Made by a program: the position numbers and the translations under genes. Shown here piece after piece: positions 5,610 to 13,701 of a stretch of 20,479 bases of DNA (the stretch's first letter is position 1; the number at the start of each line of letters is the position of its first letter). Where the stretch lies: NCBI GenBank assembly GCA_020201365.1, contig JAIVGV010000003.1, positions 1 through 20,479 on the forward strand. The letters run 5' to 3'. Source of the DNA: Acidobacteriota bacterium. Its GTDB lineage: Bacteria; Acidobacteriota; Blastocatellia; Pyrinomonadales; Pyrinomonadaceae. The notes under the pieces are model-generated. The model was not told the DNA's origin, ran no database searches, and saw only the letters and a list, made by a program, of their open reading frames with translations.

Positions 5610-6629
5610 TTGAAGAAGAGCCTCATGCTCAGGAACGCGCTGCGCCAGCTGCGCCACCGTTTCGACCGCCCGTTCATGGTGATGTTCGAGACGACGCTGC
5701 ACTGCAACATGAAGTGCGGCTACTGCGCCATCTGGCAGAACCAGCAGCCCGAAGATCGCGCCGTGCGCGAGCGCGTCTTCGCGCGCATGGACGAGGCTGC
5801 CGCGTTCGGCGTCTTCGCGTGGAGCATGTCGGGCGGCGAGCCGCTGATGAACCCGAACGTGCCGGACTACATCGAGTACGCCGCGCGCCTCGGCTTCTAC
5901 ACCTCGATGCCGACGAACGGGCTGGCGCTAAAGAAATACGCCGAGGCTTGCGTCAAACTCGACCAGCTCGAAGTCTCGATTGACACGCTCGACCGCGAGA
6001 AGTTCGCGCGCCGGCGCGGCATAGACGGCCTGCCGACGATCCTCTCCGCGCTCGACTACATCAAGGGCAACCTCAAGCACAACACGATCCAGATCAACGC
6101 GGCGGTCGATCTCGAAAACCTCGAAGACCTGCCCGCGCTCGCACAGTTCTGCGAGGAGCGCGGCTTCTTCCTCCACACCGAGGCGGTGCACAACGTCGTC
6201 CGCACGACTTGGAAGACCGAAGACGTGGAGATGCGCCGCGACGAGTTGGATCGCGTCGCGGCTTACGTGCTCGATCTCAAGAAGCGCTACAAGTGCGTCC
6301 GCTTCTACACGGACTATTTCGAGTTCTACCGCGACGGCGGATTCACGAAGAAGTTCCCGTGCCGCTCCGCCTCGCACCTCGTCAACATGCGACCCGACGG
6401 CTCGATCCAGTTCCCTTGCGCGTTCGTCTCGCTGCACCGCGGCGCGCCGGAGATGAGCCTGCGGGAAATCTACGAGTCGCCCGAAGTGCGGGAGATCATC
6501 AAGCAGTCGCCGCGGATGTGGGACTTCTGCGCGGGCTGCAAGATCGGCTGCCCCTACGAAGTCTCCGCCTACCGCAACAGCCCGCTCACCGCGATCCGCT
6601 CGGCGGTAGATTTTCTGCAACTCGCGTGA
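5610..6629 (+). CDS. Radical SAM enzyme with SPASM/twitch-like C-terminal cysteines
   Basis: About 340 residues from a TTG at 5610 (GAGGGG 10 nt upstream). An ATG at 5625 is an alternative, and a longer TTG form from 5520 has an implausible leader. The radical SAM cluster motif CxxxCxxC is seen as HCNMKCGYCAIW at residues ~31-42. SAM-binding GGEP (in SMSGGEPLMNP) and later TNGLAL and EVSIDT strands complete the barrel. C-terminal cysteines at about 252, 271, 308, 311 and 315 (FPCRS, FPCAF, FCAGCKIGC) suggest an auxiliary Fe-S cluster of SPASM/twitch type. Family members include peptide-maturation and sugar or aminocyclitol dehydrogenase enzymes, so the reaction is open. It is the first gene of the cluster, 41 bp before the ABC ATPase. 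No small precursor-peptide gene is visible beside it, which argues against a RiPP. Confidence 0.95.
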   Translation: MKKSLMLRNALRQLRHRFDRPFMVMFETTLHCNMKCGYCAIWQNQQPEDRAVRERVFARMDEAAAFGVFAWSMSGGEPLMNPNVPDYIEYAARLGFYTSMPTNGLALKKYAEACVKLDQLEVSIDTLDREKFARRRGIDGLPTILSALDYIKGNLKHNTIQINAAVDLENLEDLPALAQFCEERGFFLHTEAVHNVVRTTWKTEDVEMRRDELDRVAAYVLDLKKRYKCVRFYTDYFEFYRDGGFTKKFPCRSASHLVNMRPDGSIQFPCAFVSLHRGAPEMSLREIYESPEVREIIKQSPRMWDFCAGCKIGCPYEVSAYRNSPLTAIRSAVDFLQLA

Positions 6630-6670
6630 GAGGCGTGCCGACTGATGACGACCGGGCGACGAAGAGACCG

Positions 6671-7768
6671 ATGACGACCGCGGCGATCACGGAAGAGACG
6701 AAGGCGGGCGACGCGAACGGCGCGACCGCGCGCGAAGGGCGCGGCGATCTGCTCGATCAGGTCTCCGCGTCTCCGCGTCCGCGCGTCTCCGCGTCGTCTT
6801 CCCCTTCGCCTTCCTCCCCGCCGCGCGCTGAAGAGATCGCCGTGCGCGTCGTCGGGCTCGTCAAGCGTTACGCGGACGGGACGGAAGCGAACCGCGGGAT
6901 CGATCTCGAAGTCGGGCGCGGCGAGATCGTCTCGATCCTCGGCGCGAACGGCGCGGGCAAGACCACTTTCCTGCGGCAGTTGACGACCGAGCTGCGACCG
7001 ACCGCCGGTCGCGTCGAGGTCTTCGGCGTGGACGCCGACCGCGAGCCCCGCCGCGCCAAGGGCATGATGGGCGTCGCGCCGCAGGAGGCGGGCCTCTTCG
7101 AGTCGCTCACGGTGCGCGAGCACTTCGAACTGTTCGCGCGGCTCAAGGGGCTCGCCAAACGCGAGGCGCGCGCGGCGGCGGCGGAGGTCATGTGCGGGCT
7201 CGATCTCGTGCGCGAGGCGCGCCGGCGCGTCGGCGCACTCTCCGGCGGTCAGCGGCGGCGCATCCTCGTCGGTCTCGCCCTCTTGGGTCGCCCGCCTCTG
7301 CTGGTTTTGGACGAGCCGACGACGGGGCTCGACCCCGATTCGCGCCGCGCCGTCTGGCAGGTGATCCGCCGCGCCGTCGCGGCGGGCGCGACCGCGATCC
7401 TCTCGACGCATTACATGGAGGAAGCCGAGCGGCTGAGCGACCGCGTCGCCGTCATCGCGGGCGGTCGCCTCGCGGCAATCGGCACGCTCGAAGAACTGTT
7501 CGCGCGGCTCGACAAGACCTACCGCGTCACTTGGCGCGACGAGTTCGGCGCGGAGCGCTCGAACCTCTTCGGGACGTTCGCCGAAGCTCGCGCGTTCGTC
7601 GCGCGCGAGTCTTTGTCGGAATTCTCCATCGCGCGCGTCTCGCTCGAAGACGTTTACTTCGCGCTCGCGGGCAGGCGGCTGACGGATGCGGGCGGCGCGG
7701 CTGGCGGAACGAACGTGACGGGCGCAGCGGGCGCGGCGGGCGAGACGCGGAAGGAGGGCGCGCGGTGA
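6671..7768 (+). CDS. ABC transporter ATP-binding protein
   Basis: 365 residues from the ATG at 6671. The nucleotide-binding domain covers ~55-275: Walker A GANGAGKTT (91-99), Q-loop APQEAG, signature LSGGQ (190-194), Walker B LLVLDEP (210-216), D-loop GLDP and switch His247 (STHYMEEAE). A ~60-residue C-terminal extension (TYRVTWRDEFG...SLEDVYFAL) is typical of ATPases that partner ABC-2 permeases (drug, lipid or polysaccharide exporters). Residues 1-55 are low complexity, partly encoded by CTCCGCG-type short repeats (about 6763-6797). A GTG at 6842 would give a conventional start without this leader. The Gly/Ala-rich tail (336-365) is also unusual. The stop overlaps the permease start (GTGA), so the two are coupled. 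It energises export of the cluster product by inference. Confidence 0.95.
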   Translation: MTTAAITEETKAGDANGATAREGRGDLLDQVSASPRPRVSASSSPSPSSPPRAEEIAVRVVGLVKRYADGTEANRGIDLEVGRGEIVSILGANGAGKTTFLRQLTTELRPTAGRVEVFGVDADREPRRAKGMMGVAPQEAGLFESLTVREHFELFARLKGLAKREARAAAAEVMCGLDLVREARRRVGALSGGQRRRILVGLALLGRPPLLVLDEPTTGLDPDSRRAVWQVIRRAVAAGATAILSTHYMEEAERLSDRVAVIAGGRLAAIGTLEELFARLDKTYRVTWRDEFGAERSNLFGTFAEARAFVARESLSEFSIARVSLEDVYFALAGRRLTDAGGAAGGTNVTGAAGAAGETRKEGAR

Positions 7769-8514
7769 GGCGGCGCGTGAGAGACGCGGCGTGCGTCTTC
7801 CGCATACACCTCGCGCGGCTGCGCGCGGAGGCGGGACCGTTCCTGCTCGCCGCGCTCGTCTTCCCCGTCGCCATGTTCTGGTTCGCGTCGCGCGTGAGCG
7901 GCGTGCGCGCCGGCGATCCGAAGTCGCTCGGCTTCCTCGCGGGCGCGGTCGTCTTCTCGATCTCGCTGACGGCGATCAGTTGGCTCGGCTACCTGCTCCT
8001 CGAAAACCGCTTCACGGGTCGGCTCAAACTGTTCGCGACGCTCCCGCTCGCCCCGTCCTCCTACGTCTTCGGCATACTCATCTTCGCCGTCGCGCAGGCG
8101 GCGGCGGGGACGGCGACGCTGCTCGTGGTGGCGCGCGCCGTCGGCGTGCGCGCGCGGCTCGACGCGGCGGGCGCTTCGCTGCTCGGCGCGACCGTCACGC
8201 TGACGATGCTCTGCCTCTGCGGCGTGAGCGTCGTCATCGCCGCGCGCGCGCGCAGCTTCGCCGAGGGCACGCTCTACACGGACGCGCTCGGCGCGGGGCT
8301 CGTCATCCTCGCGCCCGTCTTCTACCCGGCGGACGCGCTGCCGCGCGCCGTCGGCGCAGCCGCCGCGTGGCTCCCGACTTCGTGCGCCGCGCGCGCCGCC
8401 GAGACGACGCTCGCGGGCGGACACGCAGTCGCGCCGCAACTTCTCGCGCTCGCCTTGATGAGTGCCGCCGCGCTCGCCCTCGGCTTCCGCCTGATGCGCT
8501 GGCGCGAGGACTGA
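7765..8514 (+). CDS. ABC-2 type permease
   Basis: 249 residues from a GTG at 7765 with AGGAGG 7 nt upstream, overlapping the ATPase stop by 4 nt. Six hydrophobic segments are visible at ~24-42, 56-78, 100-125, 136-160, 171-187 and 221-243, the ABC-2 layout. 'ILAPVFYPADALP' between the fifth and sixth matches the conserved PxFYP-type loop of this superfamily. Two copies would pair with two ATPase subunits to make an exporter in the inner membrane. It lies between the ATPase and the glycosyltransferase genes, consistent with moving a glycolipid or small glycosylated product. It is of usual length and no key segment is missing. The substrate is inferred only from context. Confidence 0.93.
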   Translation: MRRRVRDAACVFRIHLARLRAEAGPFLLAALVFPVAMFWFASRVSGVRAGDPKSLGFLAGAVVFSISLTAISWLGYLLLENRFTGRLKLFATLPLAPSSYVFGILIFAVAQAAAGTATLLVVARAVGVRARLDAAGASLLGATVTLTMLCLCGVSVVIAARARSFAEGTLYTDALGAGLVILAPVFYPADALPRAVGAAAAWLPTSCAARAAETTLAGGHAVAPQLLALALMSAAALALGFRLMRWRED

Positions 8515-8529
8515 CAGGGCACAACTTTT

Positions 8530-9774
8530 ATGGCTGAACGCACGCGCATACTCGTGCTCACGCTCTCGTTCGGTTCGGGTCACGTCCGCGCCGCCGAGAC
8601 GCTGGCGCGCGAGATCGCGTCGCAAGACGCGCGCGCCAACGTGCGCGTGACCGACGCGCTGCGCGAGAGTCGTTTGCTGTTTCGAGCCGGATACGTCGCG
8701 CCGTATTGGCTGATGCTGAGACACGCGCCCTCGGCGTGGCGTTGGTACTTCGCGCGGCGGCTCGAGAAGCGCGACGACGCGACCGCCCCGGAGTGGGCAT
8801 TCATGCGCGGCTGCCCGCAGGTCTTCGACGAGATCGCGCGCTGGCGACCGCGCGTCGTCGTCGCGTGCGAGGTCGCGGCGTGCGAGATGGCTGCGGCGGC
8901 GCGGCGGCGCGGGCTGACGGACGCCGGGATCGTCGCCGTCGTCACGGATCACGAAGCCGAGCCCGCGTGGGTGAAGCGCGAAGTTGACTCTTACGCGGTC
9001 GCGGACGAGCGCGTGCGCGAGAGTCTGATCGCGTGGGGCGCGGACGCCTCGCGCGTGCGCGTGTGCGGCATCCCGGTGGGGCGCGAGTTCACGGCGGCGC
9101 GTGACGAGGACGAGATCGCGGCGGCGCGCGCGCGGCTTCAGTTGAAGGCGGACGCGCCCGTCGTTCTACTGATGGGCGGCGGCATGGGTCCGACGCGCAT
9201 GGGCGAGGTCGCCGCGCAGCTCTGCCGCGCCGACGCGCCGCTTCAGATCGTCGCCGTCGCCGGGCACGACGCGCGCGCGCTGCGAGGGCTCGCGCGCGTG
9301 CGCGAAGAGCACGAGGCTCGCCGCGCGTCATCGCCGGTTTCTCTGCGCGTCTTCGGCTGGTGCGACGAGATCGCGCCGCTGATGCGCGCGGCGTCGGCGC
9401 TCGTGACCAAGCCGGGCGGCGTGACGACGAGCGAGGCTTCAGCCGCGGCGCTCCCCTGCGTGCTCTTCGACGCGATACCGGGACCCGAACGGCTGAACGC
9501 CCGCAGGCTCGTCGAAGCGGGCGCGGCAATCGAAACGCACGGCTCTCGCGAGACGGCGCGCGCCACACTACGCATCGTCGGCGACGACGCTTTGCGCGCG
9601 CGCATGTCCGCGTGCTCCGCGCGACTCGCGCGACCCGGCGCGGCGGCGGCAATCGCGCGCATCGCTCTGGATGTGGCGGGCGGATCGTCGCACGAGAGCC
9701 CGCCGCGTGAGTCGTCGCGCGGCGAAGCGGCGGCGGTCGTCGCGGCTGAAGGTTTGAGGAGGCGGACGGCTTGA
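8530..9774 (+). CDS. MGDG-synthase/UgtP-like glycosyltransferase (GT28), first copy
   Basis: 414 residues. The N-terminal half resembles the MGDG_synth domain: LVLTLSFGSGHVRAAETLA (8-26), PEWAFMRGC and VAVVTDHEAEPAWV (~136-148), as in processive diacylglycerol glucosyltransferases and plant MGDG synthase. The C-terminal half has a GT-B donor site with LLMGGGMG (213-220) and KPGGVTTSEA (294-303), where the family binds the nucleotide sugar. A ~45-residue Ser/Arg/Ala-rich tail follows. Known relatives transfer Glc or Gal from a UDP-sugar to a lipid at the inner face of the membrane. The gene starts 15 bp after the permease and its stop overlaps the next gene by 4 nt. The fold is firm; donor and acceptor are inferred. 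Confidence 0.93.
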   Translation: MAERTRILVLTLSFGSGHVRAAETLAREIASQDARANVRVTDALRESRLLFRAGYVAPYWLMLRHAPSAWRWYFARRLEKRDDATAPEWAFMRGCPQVFDEIARWRPRVVVACEVAACEMAAAARRRGLTDAGIVAVVTDHEAEPAWVKREVDSYAVADERVRESLIAWGADASRVRVCGIPVGREFTAARDEDEIAAARARLQLKADAPVVLLMGGGMGPTRMGEVAAQLCRADAPLQIVAVAGHDARALRGLARVREEHEARRASSPVSLRVFGWCDEIAPLMRAASALVTKPGGVTTSEASAAALPCVLFDAIPGPERLNARRLVEAGAAIETHGSRETARATLRIVGDDALRARMSACSARLARPGAAAAIARIALDVAGGSSHESPPRESSRGEAAAVVAAEGLRRRTA

Positions 9775-11072
9775 GTTCGGGTTCCGAGAGGATCGTCGGC
9801 GTCGCGTCTAACGCGGCGCTCGACGCGGCGGGGCGGTGCTCGCCCGCGTCGCGTGCAAAGCAGGCAACACGCGACGCGGGCGCACCGCCGCACGCCGAAC
9901 GGGGCGCGGCGGCGTCGCCGATCCTGATCCTGACCATTGCGAACGGCGCGGGTCACACGCGCGCGGCGCAGGCGGTCGCCGAGGCGATCAGCCGCGAGGG
10001 CTGCGCGCCCGCGTCGGTCGTTGACGTGGCGGATCACATGGGCGCGCTCGCGCGCTTCACGCATGTCACGGCTTACCTGTGGCTCGTGCGCCACGCGCCC
10101 GGCGTGTGGGAGCGCGTGGATCGCTACCAGAAGCGGCAGGAGCACACGAGCCCCGAGTGGTACTACCGGCGCGGCTGCCGCGCCCTCTTCGATCTCGCGC
10201 GCGCGATGCGACCGTCGGCGATTGTCGCGACCGAAGTCGGCTGCGGCGAGATCGCGGCGCTGCTCAAGCGCGACCTCGGGCTCGATGCGCCGCTCGTCGC
10301 GGTCAACGTTGACTACGACGCAGACCGCGCGTGGGTGCAGTCCGAAGTTGACCTCTACACGGCGATGACCGACGGGCTCGCCGCCGAGCTTGAAAGGCTC
10401 GGCGCGCCGCGCGGACGCGTGCGCGTGTGGGGCGCGCCCCTCGCCGCAGACTTCGGCACGCCGCGCGGGTTCGAGGACAGCCGCGCGCTCGCGTGCCGCT
10501 CGTTCGGTCTCGACGAGAAGCGACCGCTCGTCCTGTTGACCGGCGGCGGCGAAGGGCTCGGACGGATCGCCGAATCGCTCGCGCGACTCCTCGCGCTCGA
10601 CGCGGCGACGCAGTTCGTCGTCCTCACGGGGCGCAACGCTTCCCTGAAAGAACGCTGCGCGCGCGTCGTCGAACGAGCCGCCGCCCGCGAGCGCGTGCGC
10701 GTCGTCGGCTGGGTCGAAGACCTGCCGGTGCCGCGGCTGATGCGCGCGGCGGACGTGCTCGTCTCGAAGCTCGGCAACACGTTCGACGAGGCGATTGCCT
10801 GCGAGCTGCCGCTCGTCGCCATGGAGCCGCCGCCCGGCTCGGAGCGCGTCCAGTACAAACTGCTCGAAGAGTGGGGCACGGGGCGCGCCGTCCGCACGCT
10901 CGAAGAGCTGACCGGAGCCGTGCGCGCGCTCCTCGCGGACGACGCAGAACGCGCGCGCATACGCGAGCGCTGCCGCGCGCACCGTCGAACCGACGCCGCG
11001 CAGAGGATCGCCCGCTGGCTCGCCGAAAGCGTCGGCGGCGAGAGTGCGCTCGCAGCTTCAACTCATGGATAG
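9771..11072 (+). CDS. MGDG-synthase/UgtP-like glycosyltransferase, divergent second copy
   Basis: 433 residues from a TTG at 9771 with GAGGAGG 8 nt upstream; the TTGA overlaps the first copy's stop. Residues ~50 onward parallel the first copy: ILILTIANGAGHTRAAQAVA, PEWYYRRGC, LVAVNVDYDADRAWV, then LLTGGGEGLG and VVGWVEDLP. The donor-site motif has changed from KPGGVTTSEA to KLGNTFDEA (333-341), and the acceptor-side VVTDHE is VNVDYD. The first ~48 residues are a low-complexity leader. It is probably a tandem duplicate that gained a different donor or acceptor, or became a partner subunit. It overlaps the deacetylase gene by 8 nt. Membership of the GT-B family is clear; activity is uncertain because the Pro-Gly-Gly of the donor loop is missing. 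Confidence 0.9.
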   Translation: MSSGSERIVGVASNAALDAAGRCSPASRAKQATRDAGAPPHAERGAAASPILILTIANGAGHTRAAQAVAEAISREGCAPASVVDVADHMGALARFTHVTAYLWLVRHAPGVWERVDRYQKRQEHTSPEWYYRRGCRALFDLARAMRPSAIVATEVGCGEIAALLKRDLGLDAPLVAVNVDYDADRAWVQSEVDLYTAMTDGLAAELERLGAPRGRVRVWGAPLAADFGTPRGFEDSRALACRSFGLDEKRPLVLLTGGGEGLGRIAESLARLLALDAATQFVVLTGRNASLKERCARVVERAAARERVRVVGWVEDLPVPRLMRAADVLVSKLGNTFDEAIACELPLVAMEPPPGSERVQYKLLEEWGTGRAVRTLEELTGAVRALLADDAERARIRERCRAHRRTDAAQRIARWLAESVGGESALAASTHG

Positions 11073-11931
11073 CCGCACGCTCATCTACGGATCGTCCGCC
11101 GCGCTCGCCGTCGGCGCGGGCGCGTGGGCTGCCGTCTATTACGCGACCTACGCCGTGCGCTCTCAGCTCCTCGGCGAGACGGTCTGGCGCGGCGTCGGGG
11201 CGACGAGCGCCGTCGCGCTCACCTTCGACGACGGGCCTTCGCAAGAAGACACGGGGGCGATCCTCGACCTGCTCGCCGAAAGAGGTTTGAAAGCGACGTT
11301 CTTCATGATCGGTGGCGCGGTCGAAGGCCTGCCGCGCGTCGCGCGCCGCGTCGCGGCGCAGGGGCACGAGATCGGGAATCACTCGTACTCGCACCCGATC
11401 TACCTCTTCCGCACGGGCCGCGAGACCGCGCGGCAGCTCGAACTCACGCAAGCCGTGATCGAGCGCGCGACCGGCGTGCGCCCGCGCTTCGCGCGCCCGC
11501 CGTGCGGCGTCCGCACGCGCGCCTACTTCCGCGCCGCGCGACGGCTCGGCTTGCGCACCGTTCAATGGGACGCCGCGGGCTTCGACTGGAAGCGCATCGC
11601 CCCGCGCGAGATCGCCGCGCGCGTCCTCAAAGACGCGCGCCCCGGCTCGATCATCCTCCTTCACGACGGCGACAGCACCGGACGCGAGGATCGCCGACGC
11701 ACCGTCGCGGCGCTGCCGCTCATCCTCGACGGTCTCGCCGCGCGAGGTCTGCGCGTCGCTCCGCTCGCGGAAGTTCTGGGCGACGCGACACGCGCGCCGG
11801 AGTCGTCGCACGCGGCGCAAACGTCAGCCGACGCGCGTTCGTCGAGCGGCGCGCGCAGCTACGCTTCAGAAGAATCATCTGTCGTCGCGTCACGGGCTGA
11901 GCTGTCGGGAAGCGGAGGTGCGCGCGCGTGA
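11065..11931 (+). CDS. Membrane-anchored NodB-type polysaccharide deacetylase
   Basis: 288 residues from the ATG at 11065; a GTG at 11044 would lengthen the overlap with the GT gene. An N-terminal hydrophobic segment (~5-28, IYGSSAALAVGAGAWAAVYY) acts as a signal anchor. The NodB domain has all five motifs: TFDDGPS (53-59, catalytic base and metal Asp), HSYSHP (metal His106 and His110), RPPCG (144-148), DAAGFDW (~169-175) and LLHDGD (198-203, catalytic His200). A Ser/Ala-rich tail ends it. The family removes N- or O-acetyl (or N-formyl, as in ArnD) groups from sugars. With a sugar aminotransferase in the same operon, a deacylation step on an acetylated amino sugar at or across the membrane is plausible. 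The next gene overlaps by 4 nt (GTGA). Confidence 0.93.
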   Translation: MDSRTLIYGSSAALAVGAGAWAAVYYATYAVRSQLLGETVWRGVGATSAVALTFDDGPSQEDTGAILDLLAERGLKATFFMIGGAVEGLPRVARRVAAQGHEIGNHSYSHPIYLFRTGRETARQLELTQAVIERATGVRPRFARPPCGVRTRAYFRAARRLGLRTVQWDAAGFDWKRIAPREIAARVLKDARPGSIILLHDGDSTGREDRRRTVAALPLILDGLAARGLRVAPLAEVLGDATRAPESSHAAQTSADARSSSGARSYASEESSVVASRAELSGSGGARA

Positions 11932-12950
11932 CGACGCTGATCACGGGAGGGGCGGGCTACCTCGGCTCGGTGCTGGCGCTGCGGCTGTGGCGCGCCGGAG
12001 CGCGCGTGCGCGTGCTCGACAACCTGTCGCACGGCGCCGCCGGACTGCTCGCGCTCTTCGGTCGGGAGAACTTCGAGTTCGTGCGCGGCGACCTGCGCGA
12101 GCCGGAGGCGAGGCGTGCGGCGCTCGCGGGCGTGGACGCCGTCGTGCACCTCGCGGCGGTAGTCGGCGATCCGGCGTGCGCGCGCGAGCCCGAGCTGGCT
12201 CGCGCCGTCAACCTCGACGCCGCGCTCGCGCTCTACGAGGAGGCGCGGCGCGCCGCGGTCTCGCGCTTCGTCTTCGCCTCGACGTGCAGCAACTACGGCA
12301 GGATGGCTGACACGTCCGCGCACGCGACCGAGGAGACGGAGCTGCGCCCCGTCTCGCTCTACGCGGAGACGAAGGTCGCGGTCGAGCGCGCGCTGCTCGA
12401 TCCGAAGAGCGCGCGCGGGGGCTGCGACGCGGTCGTGCTGCGCTTCGCGACGCTCTACGGGCACTCGCCGCGCATGCGCTTCGATCTCACCGTCAACCAG
12501 TTCACCGCCGAGATGCTCGTCCGGCGCGGGCTCACGGTCTTCGGCGAGCAGTTCTGGCGACCCTACGTCCACGTGCGCGACGCGGCGCGCGCCGTCAACC
12601 TCGTGCTCGACGCGCCGCGCGCCCGCGTCGCCGGGCGCGTCTTCAACGTCGGCGACACGGGCGAGAACTACCGCAAGATCGATCTGGTCGAGCTGATCCG
12701 CGGGCAGGTGGGCGAGGCGGACGTGCGCTTCGTCCGACGCGACGAAGACCCGCGCGACTACCGCGTCTCGTTCGAGCGCGCCCGGCGCGAGCTGGATTTT
12801 CAGATCGAGCGGCGCGTGCCCGACGGCATCGCCGAGATCGCCGGGGCGCTTCGCTGCGGGCTCTACACGAACTTCGAGGACGCGATCTATCACAACACGC
12901 CGCCGCCCGACGCGACCGCGAAAGTGGCGGGCGTCGTGGAAGGAAGGTGA
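11928..12950 (+). CDS. NAD(P)-dependent sugar epimerase/dehydratase (extended SDR)
   Basis: 340 residues from a GTG at 11928 with GGAGG 9 nt upstream. The N-terminal Rossmann fold has GGAGYLG (7-13) and Asp31 at the end of β2, which favours NAD. Catalytic residues are Ser/Thr in ASTCSNYG (~117-124) and Tyr145-x3-Lys149 (YAETK). Downstream VFGEQFWRPYVHVRDAARAV and VFNVGDTGENYRK match the NDP-sugar-binding half. Epimerases (GalE), 4,6-dehydratases and related NDP-sugar enzymes share this form. The active-site CSN triplet lacks the Asp-Glu pair of classical 4,6-dehydratases (TDE), so an epimerase, reductase or unusual dehydratase is more likely. Substrate is probably the nucleotide sugar made by the next gene product. 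Confidence 0.93.
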   Translation: MTTLITGGAGYLGSVLALRLWRAGARVRVLDNLSHGAAGLLALFGRENFEFVRGDLREPEARRAALAGVDAVVHLAAVVGDPACAREPELARAVNLDAALALYEEARRAAVSRFVFASTCSNYGRMADTSAHATEETELRPVSLYAETKVAVERALLDPKSARGGCDAVVLRFATLYGHSPRMRFDLTVNQFTAEMLVRRGLTVFGEQFWRPYVHVRDAARAVNLVLDAPRARVAGRVFNVGDTGENYRKIDLVELIRGQVGEADVRFVRRDEDPRDYRVSFERARRELDFQIERRVPDGIAEIAGALRCGLYTNFEDAIYHNTPPPDATAKVAGVVEGR

Positions 12951-12990
12951 AATTGGGGCGACGGGAAAATTTGCGAAAGGAGATCGAGGG

Positions 12991-13701
12991 ATGCGCGCGG
13001 TGATCCTGGCGGGCGGCAAGGGCACGCGCCTGCAGCCGTTCACGGCGAGCTTCCCGAAGCCGCTCGTGCCGCTCGGCGACACGCCGGTCGTCGAAGTCCT
13101 GATCCGCCGCCTCGTGCGCTGCGGCGTGCGCGACGTGACGCTCACGGTCGGCCACCTCGCGGAGCTGATCAAGTCGTACTTCGATCACCGCCGCTCGCTC
13201 GCGCGCGAGATCAAACTGAGCTTCGTCGAGGAAGAAGAGCCGCTCGGCACAGCCGGATCGCTCGCGCTCGTCCCCGGACTCACCGAGACCTTCCTCGCGA
13301 TGAACGGAGACCTGCTGACCGATCTCGACTTCCGCAAGCTCGCCCGCTTCCACCGCGAGCAGGGCGCGTTGCTCACGATCGCGACGCACGCGCGCGAGGT
13401 GAAGATCGACCTCGGCGTGATGGAGTTCGGCGCGGACTTCCAGTTGACGGGCTACCGCGAGAAGCCGCGGCAGACGTTCCACGTGAGCATGGGCGTTTAC
13501 GTCTACGAGCCCGAAGTGCTGCGCTACATCGAGCCGCACCGCTACCTCGACTTCCCCGACCTCGTCCTGCGGCTGCTCGACGCGGGCGAGCGCGTGCGCG
13601 CCTACTTGAACGACGGCCTCTGGCTCGACATCGGCAACCCCGAAGACTACGCGCGCGCGCAGGAGCTGTTCGCCGCCAGAAGGGAGGCTTTCGAACAGTG
13701 A
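12991..13701 (+). CDS. Sugar-1-phosphate nucleotidyltransferase
   Basis: 236 residues, ATG with AAAGGAG 9 nt upstream. The nucleotide-binding signature is AGGKGTRLQP (7-16) followed by FPKPLVPLGDTP. EEEPLGTAGSL (~81-91) and NGDLLT (105-110, metal Asp107) are the standard base- and metal-binding positions. The C-terminus has DIGNPEDYARAQ, and there is no left-handed helix domain. Length and pattern fit the short RmlA/HddC/GDP-mannose-type transferases that join a sugar-1-phosphate to NTP to give an NDP-sugar in the cytoplasm. Which sugar and nucleotide cannot be read. It overlaps the DegT gene by 4 nt, and the HAD phosphatase downstream could act on sugar phosphates in the same route. Confidence 0.95.
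   Translation: MRAVILAGGKGTRLQPFTASFPKPLVPLGDTPVVEVLIRRLVRCGVRDVTLTVGHLAELIKSYFDHRRSLAREIKLSFVEEEEPLGTAGSLALVPGLTETFLAMNGDLLTDLDFRKLARFHREQGALLTIATHAREVKIDLGVMEFGADFQLTGYREKPRQTFHVSMGVYVYEPEVLRYIEPHRYLDFPDLVLRLLDAGERVRAYLNDGLWLDIGNPEDYARAQELFAARREAFEQ

Noticed and set aside
5610..6629. RiPP maturase with a nearby precursor peptide
   Set aside because: No short peptide frame with a ribosome-binding site was found in 5313-5609 or 6630-6670, and the neighbours are sugar and lipid enzymes.
9243..10982. 579-codon minus-strand open frame opposite the two glycosyltransferases
   Set aside because: It is antisense to two well-supported genes, is Arg/Ala/Glu-rich without domains, and arises because high-GC third positions remove stops on the other strand. 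Similar long shadows at 7654-8952, 11859-13172, 13647-14600, 10624-11820 and 1660-2541 were rejected for the same reason.
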